Positions 1 through 8,448 of a DNA stretch of 64,000 bases are shown here, in pieces. The stretch lies in contig NZ_CALMZC010000015.1 of the NCBI RefSeq assembly GCF_937873765.1, positions 62,001 through 126,000 on the forward strand, given 5' to 3'. Numbering within the stretch: position 1 is the stretch's first letter; each line of letters begins with the position of its first letter. The stretch is from an uncultured Thiothrix sp. GTDB taxonomy: Bacteria; Pseudomonadota; Gammaproteobacteria; Thiotrichales; Thiotrichaceae. Under the pieces are notes generated by a model. The model worked only from the letters and a program-made list of their open reading frames with translations. It did not search any database and had not been told where the DNA came from. Made by a program: the position numbers and the translations under genes.

Positions 1-593
1 GACTTTAACTCATCACCGGTAGATAAAAAAGCAATGCGCAGTTTGCGCAGGACTTTTACTTGAACCATCCCTAAAGAAGCCAGCATTCCAATGTCTGCTG
101 CGGTAAGTTTACGACCAATAGTTAGAATTATTTCTCCTTGCTTTAAGTCATCACCGGGATAGCGCACATTTTCGCCTAACTTCGGTGAGCCATGCATTAT
201 GATGTGCTCATCTAGTTTTTCCGTATTTTCTTGCATTTCGACAGTATCAGTGCCCGCAGGTAAACAAGCTCCAGTCATAATACGTACACATTCGCCTAGC
301 TGAACTGTACCTAAATAAGGTCGACCCGCCCATGAAATACCTATCTGAGTCAACTTAGCATGAGTTAATAAACTTTGATAAGCAAAAGCATAGCCATCCA
401 TTGACGAATTGCAGTACGGTGGCACGTCGAAACCTGCTTGAATATCTTCAGCTAATATCCTGCCATTCGCCTGTTTGAGATCTACCAACTCAGTTGCAGT
501 GATAGCTGTAATTCCATTCAAAATAAGGTCTTGCGCTTGCTCAACGGTTAAAACATCTTCTGGTAAAGCATCACAAGTGCTACTTGCTGACAT
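1..593 (-). CDS. moeA: Molybdopterin molybdenumtransferase MoeA, partial
   Basis: The first 197 codons are visible and the frame runs off the left window edge; full MoeA proteins are about 400 residues. MoeA inserts molybdate into adenylylated molybdopterin in the last step of molybdenum cofactor synthesis in the cytoplasm. The visible part has the family's N-terminal signature NSSMDGYAF (usually NSAMDGYA), then RIMTGACLPAGTDTVEMQE, and the truncation falls just after STGDEL, the start of the catalytic domain. The ATG at 593 opens a frame with no earlier competing start. The gene is divergent from the PfkB kinase across about 200 bp. Identity is clear from the motifs; MoeA paralogues cannot be told apart from half a protein. 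Confidence 0.93.
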   Translation of the reverse strand, partial: MSASSTCDALPEDVLTVEQAQDLILNGITAITATELVDLKQANGRILAEDIQAGFDVPPYCNSSMDGYAFAYQSLLTHAKLTQIGISWAGRPYLGTVQLGECVRIMTGACLPAGTDTVEMQENTEKLDEHIIMHGSPKLGENVRYPGDDLKQGEIILTIGRKLTAADIGMLASLGMVQVKVLRKLRIAFLSTGDELK

Positions 594-793
594 GTAGTTT
601 GTCCATAAGCTTTCAAAGAACTAGTAGTGTCGCTAGTCATCCTTAGCTAAGCAAGCTTTGTTTTTAGGCTGATTTAGCTTTCTTTAAAGCTAGAAATTCT
701 AATTAAGTATTTTTGGCAAAAGCTTGCGAGGAAATTTTTGGAATCTAAAATATTGCATAGAAACAAAAATATAAATATAGAGCGAGGTATAAA

Positions 794-1732
794 GTGAGCG
801 TTATAGTCTTAGGGAGTTATGTGCACGCACATTGTTTAACTGTCTCGACTCTACCCCTAAATGGAGCTTCAATTCAAGCGCAAGATTACTGGCATGGACA
901 TGGGGGTAAGGGACTTAATTTAGCCATTGGTATGCATCGCTTGGGTTTAGAGGTTTGTCTCTTGTTAGCGATTGGTCAGGATAGGGCTGGGAAGGAAATC
1001 TATTCTTTCTTGGAAGCAGAGGGTGTTAACACCAAACACGTCTTAGCCTTAGGTGAACAGTCAGGATTTGGAGTCGGACTAATTAGTGCTGATGGGCAGA
1101 ATATTATTGCCGTCCATCCAGGAGCTAATCATCTGCTAGTGGAGAAACATGTCACTGGGCTAGAAGAAGACATCAAACAGTCTAGCTTGATTTGCGCACA
1201 GTTTGAAATTCAACAATCAGTGATTTTAACTGCTTTCCGCTTAGCTAAGCGTTATCACTTAACCACTTTGTTGAATCCTTCACCTTGGAAGAGGCCAAGT
1301 CCTGAGTTATTAGCGCTGACCGACCTTTTGATTATGAATGAGTCTGAAGCAGCTTGTATGTTCGAGCTAGAGGATTACGGTCGTTTAAGTATCCAAGCGT
1401 GGTGTGACTTAAGTTTAGAACCTTATTGGCAGGGAGAATTACTGATTATCACTTTAGCCGAGCGGGGAGCCGTTTTATTTCAACCCGAACAAGCACCGCT
1501 TTATGTTCCAGCTTGGGGAGTTAAGCAAGCTGACCCAACCGGAGCAGGAGATGCCTTTACAGCAGGTTTCGCCTATGCCTTGTTAACATATAAACAATAC
1601 CCGCAGGCTATGCAGTTTGCAAATGCTTGTGGAGCTTTATTAGCACAAGCAGTAGGTGTGCTAGATGCCTTACCACAACTCAGTACAGTGGAAACTTTTA
1701 TGCAGCAGAATCGTTTGCCACATTCAGCGTAA
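794..1732 (+). CDS. PfkB/ribokinase-family carbohydrate kinase
   Basis: Predicted cytoplasmic ATP-dependent kinase of sugars or nucleosides, 312 residues, normal for the family. The N-terminal substrate-binding glycine motif reads GGKGLN (ribokinases have GGKGAN), and the C-terminal PfkB signature DPTGAGDAFTAGF carries the catalytic base near Asp253. GTG at 794 follows an AGCGAGG ribosome-binding site. The substrate cannot be read from sequence; the GGKG motif points to the ribokinase subgroup rather than fructokinases. Its 3' end overlaps the convergent GntR regulator by about 35 bp, so the two may share a sugar or nucleoside ligand, but that link is only inferred from position. Confidence 0.85.
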   Translation: MSVIVLGSYVHAHCLTVSTLPLNGASIQAQDYWHGHGGKGLNLAIGMHRLGLEVCLLLAIGQDRAGKEIYSFLEAEGVNTKHVLALGEQSGFGVGLISADGQNIIAVHPGANHLLVEKHVTGLEEDIKQSSLICAQFEIQQSVILTAFRLAKRYHLTTLLNPSPWKRPSPELLALTDLLIMNESEAACMFELEDYGRLSIQAWCDLSLEPYWQGELLIITLAERGAVLFQPEQAPLYVPAWGVKQADPTGAGDAFTAGFAYALLTYKQYPQAMQFANACGALLAQAVGVLDALPQLSTVETFMQQNRLPHSA

Positions 1733-2519
1733 TTCGATAGGTATAAGCATCCCCACGAAAAGTACCTTCCACATATTCGACCATTTGCCCAGTGGTCGTA
1801 TAGGTACGGCGCTTTAGCAGTAAACAAGGACTTGGCTCACGAAATTGGAAGCACTCCATTTCTTCTGGATTACTCATGGCAGCCTCAATTGATTGTTCGC
1901 CATGCTGTAAGCTTAAGCCACATTGATTCTGCAGGAAGCTATATACCGAACCACTCATATCATATTTAGCTAAGTCTGGCGCAAGGGTCAGGTCATACCA
2001 AGCCACTTCACGGGTCATGGGCATATCATTGGCTAAGCGCAAACGTACTAGTTTTAAGAAGCGTGCAGTCGAAGGGCGATTAAAGATCGAGGCAATCACT
2101 CGATCACTCACCACGCGTTGTTCAAGAATACGCGTGGAAGGCTCCATGCCAATCTCACGCATTTCTTCAGTAAAGCCTTTGAGTTTACCAATTTCAGGGT
2201 TAATCCGTGGTGGGGCTTTAACCATAACGCCAGCACGACCATGCGTACTGATATAGTCTTGATCGCGCAACTCATCATAGCAACGGCGAATGGTAGTCCG
2301 GCTCAGCTTCAAGGCTTCAGCTAGGGTACGTTCTGATGGCAAGCTATCACCATCTTGTAATTCTCCAGCCTTAATCATGCCAATAATTTGCCGCTGCAAT
2401 TGCCGGTAGACCGGTTCTGAGATGCCTACATCGGGGCGTAAGCGGCGAATAAATCCAGCACTATCATTCGCTGCCTGTACCGTGTTAGTGGCTAATTGAT
2501 TGTGGGCAATTACAGTCAT
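1698..2519 (-). CDS. GntR-family regulator, HutC/UTRA type
   Basis: Transcription factor of 273 residues. An N-terminal winged helix-turn-helix follows EPVYRQLQRQIIGMI and includes LPSERTLAEALKLSRTTIRR, typical of GntR. The rest, from about residue 105 on, fits a UTRA ligand-binding domain (start near RILEQRVVSD, end near VEYVEGTFRGDAYTYRI). I chose the ATG at 2519 because AAAGG lies nine bases upstream; an in-frame TTG at 2546 would add nine residues. HutC-type regulators usually bind sugars, amino acids or phosphonates and repress nearby transport or catabolic genes. It converges on the PfkB kinase with overlapping 3' ends, so it could control that gene only from a separate promoter. The ligand is unknown. 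Confidence 0.85.
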   Translation of the reverse strand: MTVIAHNQLATNTVQAANDSAGFIRRLRPDVGISEPVYRQLQRQIIGMIKAGELQDGDSLPSERTLAEALKLSRTTIRRCYDELRDQDYISTHGRAGVMVKAPPRINPEIGKLKGFTEEMREIGMEPSTRILEQRVVSDRVIASIFNRPSTARFLKLVRLRLANDMPMTREVAWYDLTLAPDLAKYDMSGSVYSFLQNQCGLSLQHGEQSIEAAMSNPEEMECFQFREPSPCLLLKRRTYTTTGQMVEYVEGTFRGDAYTYRITLNVANDSAA

Positions 2520-2954
2520 GGTTACTGAGCCTTTATTTGAAATCAATGAACAGACTTAAGACTATCATAAAAAATAATAAAAATTGTAACAGGCTGTAGA
2601 AAGTATGAGGGATTTAAGCGGGCTTGACCTATGTCATAAAGAAGCGTTGCCACAAGTACCGTGCGACTCTTGTTATTCTAATAAATGCAGGTACTTGTAG
2701 CTGAAAAGGGATTATTGTTAGAATTATACACCTATCCAAGTGCTACCCCGGTTTTTCATACACTCTAGCCCAAAGTGTATTAGATATAAGTGTTTTAGCC
2801 CTATGCTAGATTTAACTCTTTGATTTGAAAGTTTATCTGGCTTATTGTTTTTTGCTGTTCACTGTCCGTTGCGTTGTTGTTATTCCATGTACGCAGAGTA
2901 AAGCTAAAGCGCTTAATTAAAACTTAATCACTTAGCACGAGGTTTTGTGAATTT
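2520..2954. other. 435-bp intergenic region with a long-looped inverted repeat
   Basis: No protein-coding frame I would defend lies here. It contains the 5' region of the GntR gene and the 3' region of the glutathionylspermidine-synthase-like gene. The one clear structure is a perfect 9-bp inverted repeat, ACAAGTACC at 2652-2660 and GGTACTTGT at 2690-2698, separated by 29 bp, with TGC/GCA able to extend pairing inside the loop. The rest is AT-rich and featureless to my eye. Confidence 0.5.
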
Positions 2955-4130
2955 TTACACAATTCGATGGCTTACGAATTTACTCATATCATCTAAAATT
3001 TCCCAGCCACGGCGGAAACCTAGACCACAAGCCTCCCAAGCATAGAACACCCCTGCTTGATAACTACGGCCTTCACGGTCTTGTGGAAACTCTGCAAACT
3101 CTTGATAAACTTTACGATAGTTATCGTACTCGCCCCCTAAAGACTTAATAATTTGGCCGGCGGCATCTAGAATCATGGTGTTAGCACCCTCACGACCAAA
3201 CATAGTTTTAGAGACTTGCTTTTTTCCTTGTAAGGCTTGTGTACGGGTTTCAAGTAAATAAGGTGAATTTGGAAATAATTCGTACAATATTTTCATGATA
3301 CCTTTGCTTTGGAATAGCAGGGTGTAAGCAGGATTAAGCAAGGTACAGGCCTGATTACGACTAATGTCTTCTAAAAGACCGGTAATACCATCTGTTTGTA
3401 GAGCAATATCCTCCCACGGGTAGAGCTTAAACCAATGATCAAAGCGCGTATGACTAGGATTGAAAACTCCTTCTTCTGAGAAGGCAGCTTCATTCATATA
3501 ACAGTAGTCAGTCTGAAAGCCTGCATCGGATGCCATTTGTTGTAGGAAGCGGGTAGTGCGTTCGTCTTCAGGTAGACCTCCAATACTAGAAAATAAAATA
3601 TTCTGGTATTGGTAATAGTTGGCAAAATTTTCTGGATCATCATTGCCAGTGAGCAAACGCTGGAAGTTTTTTTGAATTGCTTCATACACATTATTAAACT
3701 GACTTTCCTCATCCATACCATTGGCTTTGAGTAAAGCCCACTGCACTACTGCTGTTTCAAACAGACTAGTCGGAGTATCAGCGTTGAATTCGATGAGTTT
3801 AATCGGTAAGCCATCAATCCCACCGGCTAAATCAAAACGACCATAGAGATGTAGTTCATCCCGCTCCCAACTGCGCTTAATTTGTGAAACCAAGTTGAAG
3901 GGAATATCTAGGTCAAGAAACAGTTCGTTATCGATGACATATTGAGCCGCTTGCACATACATCTCATACAGTTCATTAGCAGCATTGTAGTAGGCCTCAG
4001 CCTCACTTTGAGTAACCGTAATGATCTCATTCATGATATAGGGCGTACCATCAGAATCGGTATGCCAAGTCATACCGACCTCTTCCATCAAGGCATTACT
4101 GATGGGTTTAACACTTTCTGTTTGAATCAT
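2955..4130 (-). CDS. Glutathionylspermidine synthase-like ATP-grasp protein (YgiC/YjfC type)
   Basis: 391 residues, matching the synthetase-only members of the glutathionylspermidine synthase family (E. coli YgiC and YjfC), without the amidase domain of the bifunctional Gss. Family signatures visible are LIEFNADTPTSLFET in the N-terminal third, and LLFQSKGIMKILYELFPN plus KKQVSKTMFGREGANT in the ATP-grasp core. The proteins are predicted ATP-dependent carbon-nitrogen ligases; the physiological substrate of YgiC/YjfC is not established, so I do not claim glutathionylspermidine synthesis. It begins three bases after the stop of a lipoprotein gene, an arrangement like ygiB-ygiC in enterobacteria, indicating one transcript. 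Confidence 0.9.
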   Translation of the reverse strand: MIQTESVKPISNALMEEVGMTWHTDSDGTPYIMNEIITVTQSEAEAYYNAANELYEMYVQAAQYVIDNELFLDLDIPFNLVSQIKRSWERDELHLYGRFDLAGGIDGLPIKLIEFNADTPTSLFETAVVQWALLKANGMDEESQFNNVYEAIQKNFQRLLTGNDDPENFANYYQYQNILFSSIGGLPEDERTTRFLQQMASDAGFQTDYCYMNEAAFSEEGVFNPSHTRFDHWFKLYPWEDIALQTDGITGLLEDISRNQACTLLNPAYTLLFQSKGIMKILYELFPNSPYLLETRTQALQGKKQVSKTMFGREGANTMILDAAGQIIKSLGGEYDNYRKVYQEFAEFPQDREGRSYQAGVFYAWEACGLGFRRGWEILDDMSKFVSHRIV

Positions 4131-4133
4131 ACC

Positions 4134-4775
4134 TTAGCCCCCAAAGCTACTACCGCTGCTTTTATTGCTATTACTTGGATTACCTTGATTGCCACCAAAG
4201 AAACCAGAACGCGGTTGAGATTTGTTCTGGGTGGTATTATTAGTTTGCGCAGGATTACGGGTGCTGCTCATAGTGCTTTGGGCGCGTTGGTTTTGTTGTT
4301 GTTGATGTTGCTGGTAGTTTTGATTACTCATCAGCTTGTTAGCAATCATCCCACCAATTAAAGCCCCCGCTGCTGAGGCTAAAATGGTCTCACCCAAGCT
4401 TAAACCTTGGTTTTGTGCCGCTGGCTGTGCTAATTGTGAATTACCCTCTTCAAAGCGTTTCGCTTCAGCTTCTGCAATTTTTTTCAGCTCTTCTTCATTA
4501 AGAATTTTTTCGCTGCCATCTAAGCCTTTTAAAATTGCTCGTGTACCCTCAGAAGAGGGGTATTTTTCTTTAAGCTCATAGGTATCGGGGTTTGCGCCCG
4601 TTTGCTGAATGACCATAAACAAACCTTGGCCGGCGGCATCTGCAATTGCATTATTAGAGCTAGTTGCGGTGGGGGGAGGAGTGCCACTGTCACAACCTTG
4701 TAAGCCTGCTAAAAAGGTTAGCCCTAAGCTGCCTACCATGGAGTAAGAGAGAATTTTTTTAATGTAATGTTGCAT
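4134..4775 (-). CDS. YgiB-like lipoprotein with glycine zipper and Q/N/S-rich tail
   Basis: 213 residues. The N-terminus has KK followed by a hydrophobic stretch and the lipobox LQGC at about residues 25-28, predicting export and lipidation. A charged helical middle (residues 70-110) is followed by a small-residue segment near LASAAGALIGGMIANKLM (about 131-148), a glycine-zipper-like membrane stretch. The last 65 residues are rich in Q, N, S and G and end in SFGG. Low-complexity Gly/Ser/Gln tails also occur in enterobacterial YgiB (DUF1190). The gene sits three bases upstream of the YgiC-like ATP-grasp gene. The ygiB-ygiC comparison rests on position and general composition rather than on aligned motifs, so the family call is moderate and the lipoprotein call is strong. 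Confidence 0.75.
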   Translation of the reverse strand: MQHYIKKILSYSMVGSLGLTFLAGLQGCDSGTPPPTATSSNNAIADAAGQGLFMVIQQTGANPDTYELKEKYPSSEGTRAILKGLDGSEKILNEEELKKIAEAEAKRFEEGNSQLAQPAAQNQGLSLGETILASAAGALIGGMIANKLMSNQNYQQHQQQQNQRAQSTMSSTRNPAQTNNTTQNKSQPRSGFFGGNQGNPSNSNKSSGSSFGG

Positions 4776-4962
4776 GACGAGTTCCTAAGCTTTGGATAGA
4801 TCAAGGTTAAAGAAACTAAGTGCAAAAAGCTATTACTACTGATTGAAGGCCGGTTATCCGTTGAGTTTAGATTATTAGTTTTAATTATGGCAAAGTTTAC
4901 AAGAGTTTTTTCAAATTCAATTTTAAAAATTAAAATTACAAACTAATAATAAGGAAAATTTA

Positions 4963-5367
4963 ATGAAATATTTAGCATCTATCATTTTAATCGCAGGCTC
5001 TTTGTTGGCTACCTCTGTTTTTGCAGAAATGGTCAATATTAATAAGGCTAATGCTGAAATCATGCAAAAGAATTTAAAAGGTATCGGTACGAAAAAAGCT
5101 GCAGCGATTATTAGTTATCGTACTGAGCATGGTGAGTTTAAAAAGCTCGAAGATATTAAAGAAGTCAAAGGCATTGGTGATGCTTTATTTGAGAAAATCA
5201 AAGCAGATATTTCTTTAGATCAAGGTTTAAGCGTTGAAGGCGCTGCTGGTGCAGAAGGTAAGGCTAGTCCTGAGAAAAAAGCAGAGGAAAAATTGACTAA
5301 ACTTGAAGACAAGGCTGCTAAAGAAGAAAAGTCGCCAGCTAGTAAGGCAACTGAGAAGGTCGAATAA
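4963..5367 (+). CDS. Secreted ComEA-like helix-hairpin-helix protein
   Basis: 134 residues. Residues 1-21 form a signal peptide with probable cleavage after VFA. Residues 23-80 hold the ComEA-type double helix-hairpin-helix: VNINKANAE, then LKGIGTKKAAAIISYR, EHGEFKKLEDIKEVKGIGDAL. ComEA binds DNA in the periplasm during natural transformation; many gammaproteobacteria also have small ComEA-like proteins of unproven function. The last 50 residues are an unusual Lys/Glu/Ala-rich charged tail of low complexity, absent from short ComEA proteins. No membrane anchor remains after cleavage, so it should be soluble and periplasmic. No other competence gene is nearby. Confidence 0.85.
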   Translation: MKYLASIILIAGSLLATSVFAEMVNINKANAEIMQKNLKGIGTKKAAAIISYRTEHGEFKKLEDIKEVKGIGDALFEKIKADISLDQGLSVEGAAGAEGKASPEKKAEEKLTKLEDKAAKEEKSPASKATEKVE

Positions 5368-5395
5368 GCAAGCTCTAAGCATTTAGACTTGTAGT

Positions 5396-5434
5396 CTTGG
5401 CTAGCAGAGGTAAAGTAAGCTTCTGCTAACCAAG
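5396..5434 (+). terminator. Hairpin between comEA-like gene and galE
   Basis: CTTGGCTAGCAGA pairs with TCTGCTAACCAAG with one mismatch around an 13-base loop. It follows the ComEA-like stop by 28 bases and precedes the galE start by eight. There is no following T-run on the plus strand, so it may be a processed or Rho-assisted end or a structure near the galE ribosome-binding site. Confidence 0.35.
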
Positions 5435-5441
5435 AGTTAAA

Positions 5442-6488
5442 ATGATGACACATACACAAGCTATTAAACAAACCATATTGATCACGGGTGGGGCTGGCTA
5501 TATAGGTTCACATACCTGTATCGAATTAATCCAAGCAGGTTATCAGGTCGTTGTGGTCGATAATTTATCGAATAGCTCGCCCGAAGCACTTAAACGGGTT
5601 GTCACTATTGTGGGTTGTGAGCCGTTAATTTTTTATCCCCTGGATATTCGTGATCAAGATGGGTTAGAGGCAGTTTTTAGTGCACATCCTATTAGTAGTG
5701 TGATCCATTTTGCAGGTTTAAAAGCGGTCGGTGAGTCGGTTCAACAGCCAGTTGCTTACTATGATAATAATGTCAGTGGTACAGTCACTTTATTAAAAGT
5801 TATGCAAAAGCATGCAGTTAAGCAATTAGTGTTTAGCTCATCAGCGACGGTTTATGGCGATCCGCACACGGTGCCTATCCAAGAGCATTTCCCGCGCTCG
5901 GCGACTAATCCTTATGGGCGTAGCAAGTTGATGATTGAAGAAATGTTGATGGATTTACAGCAGTCAGCACCCGACTGGCGGATAGCTTTACTGCGCTATT
6001 TTAATCCAGTAGGGGCACATAGCAGCGGTTTAATTGGGGAGGATCCACGTGGTTTACCCAATAATTTAATGCCGTATATTGCACGTGTGGCCGTTGGTAC
6101 TTATCCGCAACTCTCGGTGTTTGGGAATGATTACCCAACAGTTGATGGTACTGGGGTGCGTGACTACATTCATGTCGTTGATTTGGCCAAAGGCCATCTG
6201 GCAGCGTTGCAAGCTTTTCAAAATCCGCAAGTTCCCCATTTATTGGCAGTCAATCTAGGTACTGGACAAGGCTATTCAGTCCTCGAAATGATTCAAGCCT
6301 TTGAGCAAGCTAGTCAGCGCAAGATTCCCTATCAGGTCGTGGAGCGTCGTGCTGGTGATGTAGCCGCTTGTTTTGCCGACCCACAGTTAGCGAAAGAGTT
6401 ACTAGCTTGGCAGGCAGAAAAGTCTTTAGTCGAGATGTGTGCCGATGTTTGGCGCTGGCAACAGCAAAATCCGCACGGTTATCTCTGA
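5442..6488 (+). CDS. galE: UDP-glucose 4-epimerase GalE
   Basis: 348 residues, close to the usual 338-345. Interconverts UDP-glucose and UDP-galactose in the cytoplasm using bound NAD. The Rossmann motif TGGAGYIGSH is near residue 15, the catalytic pair is the Ser of VFSSSATVYG and the Tyr/Lys of NPYGRSKL, and the substrate loop RYFNPVGAH is present. The extended-SDR layout is complete. ATG at 5442 is followed directly by a second ATG, and either could serve. It stands just upstream of a polysaccharide export lipoprotein gene, so its product may feed surface polysaccharide synthesis, although no glycosyltransferases follow in the window. Confidence 0.95.
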   Translation: MMTHTQAIKQTILITGGAGYIGSHTCIELIQAGYQVVVVDNLSNSSPEALKRVVTIVGCEPLIFYPLDIRDQDGLEAVFSAHPISSVIHFAGLKAVGESVQQPVAYYDNNVSGTVTLLKVMQKHAVKQLVFSSSATVYGDPHTVPIQEHFPRSATNPYGRSKLMIEEMLMDLQQSAPDWRIALLRYFNPVGAHSSGLIGEDPRGLPNNLMPYIARVAVGTYPQLSVFGNDYPTVDGTGVRDYIHVVDLAKGHLAALQAFQNPQVPHLLAVNLGTGQGYSVLEMIQAFEQASQRKIPYQVVERRAGDVAACFADPQLAKELLAWQAEKSLVEMCADVWRWQQQNPHGYL

Positions 6489-6633
6489 ACGTGTAATCGA
6501 ATAGACTTTTAATGCCACCGATTGAAAGGTGTTTAAAATGTACTTCTTAGAGAACAGTGTTGGTTACTCTGGTGAGTAGATAATTATATAGTATAAATTC
6601 CATTTATCGGTTAAATAATTCCATTACCTCAGA

Positions 6634-6663
6634 CAGCATTCGCTTTCAGAGTGCTGCTCTTTT
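6634..6663 (+). promoter_or_regulatory. Hairpin plus T-rich tract ahead of the export gene
   Basis: CAGCATTC (6634-6641) pairs with GAGTGCTG (6649-6656) through one G-U pair around a seven-base loop and is followed by CTCTTTT. It lies about 145 bp after galE and 40 bp before the export lipoprotein start, downstream of an AT-rich stretch with possible promoter sequence near 6581-6600. It could end the galE transcript or act as an attenuator in the leader of the next gene. Confidence 0.4.
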
Positions 6664-6702
6664 AGTCTGCAATGCATAACAAAATCCTTAATGGAGTTAA
6701 CG

Positions 6703-7710
6703 ATGCATCGCCCCACCCAGAATTTGGTTTTCATCAGTATCTGCCTTACTCTCAGTGCCTGTGTGGCTAAAACGCCTAACTATCCAGCTCCACCTCTATT
6801 CGCTTCAACCGTTACTGCTTATAACCCTAGTATTGTCCCTTTAGCGCCTAAGGTTAGATCAGTGCCAGTTGCGCCAATGGTCTTGCCTCAAGGTGTCCAA
6901 GAGGTGGGCAGTGATTTAATCGGTGAGCAAGATTTATTGGATATTGCCGTTTTTAAAGTGCCTGATTTAACCAGAAGTGTACGCGTGGATGGGCAGGGCT
7001 ATATTACTTATCCTTTAGTCGGGAAGCTGCGTGCCAAAGGCTTACATCCTGCCCAATTAGAAGATCAATTAGCGAAGTTACTTGAGCAGTCTTATATGCA
7101 TAATCCACAAGTAACTGTGCTGGTTAAAGAGTCGACACAGAACCGCATTACCGTTGAAGGTGCAGTGCGTTTACCTGGTGTATTTCCAGTGGTGGGTAGT
7201 ATGACCGTGTTACAAGCACTGGCGAAAGCGGGGGGATTGACCGAGCAGGCTGATAGTCGTCGTGCTGTTTTATTGCGCAAAGGTGCTAATGGGCAAGTAA
7301 GCCAACAACCCATTGATATTGCAGCGATTCGCCAAGGTCGTTTACAGGATTTTACACTCTTACAAGATGATCGTATTGTAGTACAAGATGCGATTTATAA
7401 TCGCTTTACCGTTAGTGGTGCAGTCGGGCAACCTGGCGTTTACCCGCTCAAAGAAGGAATGACAGTGATGCAGGCTGTGGCAACGGCAGGTGGCATGACT
7501 CGTTTAGCCAATAAGTACAAAGCCATGATTTTCCGACGTGGTTTAGATGGGCGAGAACAGCGTTATGCAGTGAATTTGGATGCAATTTATCGTGGTACGA
7601 GTTTAGACCCGATGATTCAGCAGGATGATCGGATTGTGATTTTAGAAGCGCGGGAAAAAGTAATTTATGACGAAGCTACCCGCTTTGTCAGTCCGCTAAG
7701 CTTGTTCTAG
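6703..7710 (+). CDS. Polysaccharide export lipoprotein with two SLBB domains (Wza-like)
   Basis: 335 residues from ATG 6703; an upstream in-frame ATG at 6691 overlaps the GGAG ribosome-binding site that serves 6703, so the shorter start is preferred. The lipobox LSAC places Cys20 as the lipidated residue, giving an outer-membrane or periplasmic lipoprotein. A Poly_export domain begins around GEQDLLDIAVFKVPDLTR. Two homologous SLBB repeats follow, seen as NRITVEGAVRLPGVFPVVG and NRFTVSGAVGQPGVYPLKEG, each followed by a TVxQAxAxAGGxT segment. Wza-type proteins form the outer-membrane channel for capsule or exopolysaccharide. Partners such as Wzc, glycosyltransferases and flippases are absent from this window. 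A strong terminator follows. Confidence 0.9.
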   Translation: MHRPTQNLVFISICLTLSACVAKTPNYPAPPLFASTVTAYNPSIVPLAPKVRSVPVAPMVLPQGVQEVGSDLIGEQDLLDIAVFKVPDLTRSVRVDGQGYITYPLVGKLRAKGLHPAQLEDQLAKLLEQSYMHNPQVTVLVKESTQNRITVEGAVRLPGVFPVVGSMTVLQALAKAGGLTEQADSRRAVLLRKGANGQVSQQPIDIAAIRQGRLQDFTLLQDDRIVVQDAIYNRFTVSGAVGQPGVYPLKEGMTVMQAVATAGGMTRLANKYKAMIFRRGLDGREQRYAVNLDAIYRGTSLDPMIQQDDRIVILEAREKVIYDEATRFVSPLSLF

Positions 7711-7735
7711 CTATTTTTCTGGGAAGCTGGTATTT

Positions 7736-7768
7736 GGAGCTGGTTAATTGAGCCAGCTCCCTTTTTTT
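7736..7768 (+). terminator. Rho-independent terminator after the export gene
   Basis: GGAGCTGG (7736-7743) pairs perfectly with CCAGCTCC (7753-7760), followed by C and seven T residues. This is the best intrinsic terminator in the window and cleanly separates the export gene from udk. Confidence 0.85.
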
Positions 7769-7782
7769 AGTTTAAGTCCTGC

Positions 7783-7788
7783 TATAAT
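7783..7788 (+). promoter_or_regulatory. Probable -10 element of the udk promoter
   Basis: TATAAT stands 34 bases before the udk start and directly after the upstream terminator, where a promoter is needed. The matching -35 is weak in the T-rich terminator tail. Confidence 0.45.
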
Positions 7789-7821
7789 GCCGCTTTCGAT
7801 TGCAGTGTCTTAAATTTCAGT

Positions 7822-8430
7822 ATGCAAACAAATGCACCTTTTTTTATCGGAATTTGTGGGGGCAGTGGTAGTGGTAAGAGCGAATTAGCCCGAGCTTTAG
7901 TAGCTGCTTTGCCTGAGGATCAATCAGTACTGGTTGAACTAGATTCTTACTATCATGCTGCGATTAATTTTCCTACCAAAATCAAAGGTAACTATGACCA
8001 TCCTTTATCCTTAGATGAAGCCCGTTTAGTCGAAGACTTACTTAAGCTCAAAGCTGGCGAGATGATTCATAAGCCTTGCTATGATTTTACCATACATAAT
8101 CGTGCGCGCTTTTCTGAGCGAGTTTTTCCAAGCCATTTCATTATCATTGATGGCATTTTGTTATTCGCTTTACAACAAGTTGCCAAGTTAGTGGACTTAT
8201 CCGTGTTTGTGGATACCCCAGCAGATATTCGTTTAGCCCGGCGCTTATTAAGGGATGTGCGCGAACGTGGGCGTACTTTAGATGATGTCTTGGCTCAATA
8301 CCTAAATACCGTGCGCCCAATGCATGAGCAATATGTGGAAATCTATAAAGCAGAAACGGATATTTTAGTCTCAGGCACTGATAGTATTCAGGCAGAAGTA
8401 GCTGCAGTTTTAGCAGCTCTTCCTAGATAG
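7822..8430 (+). CDS. udk: Uridine kinase
   Basis: 202 residues (E. coli Udk has 213). Phosphorylates uridine and cytidine to UMP and CMP with ATP or GTP in pyrimidine salvage. The P-loop GGSGSGKSE is near residue 12, the substrate segment LDSYYHA follows, NYDHPLSLD and the YDFTIHNRA motif match uridine kinases, and the lid region RLARRLLRDVRERGRT is arginine-rich. The ATG at 7822 has a poor ribosome-binding site. It is monocistronic, ending 18 bp from a convergent gene. A phosphoribulokinase/uridine-kinase paralogue with other specificity cannot be excluded but the motifs favour Udk. Confidence 0.88.
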   Translation: MQTNAPFFIGICGGSGSGKSELARALVAALPEDQSVLVELDSYYHAAINFPTKIKGNYDHPLSLDEARLVEDLLKLKAGEMIHKPCYDFTIHNRARFSERVFPSHFIIIDGILLFALQQVAKLVDLSVFVDTPADIRLARRLLRDVRERGRTLDDVLAQYLNTVRPMHEQYVEIYKAETDILVSGTDSIQAEVAAVLAALPR

Positions 8431-8448
8431 AGTGTAATAAAGCTGGCC

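Noticed and set aside
4336..4581. ORF on the plus strand within the lipoprotein gene
   Set aside because: Opposite-strand shadow; the minus frame has a lipobox and proper coupling.
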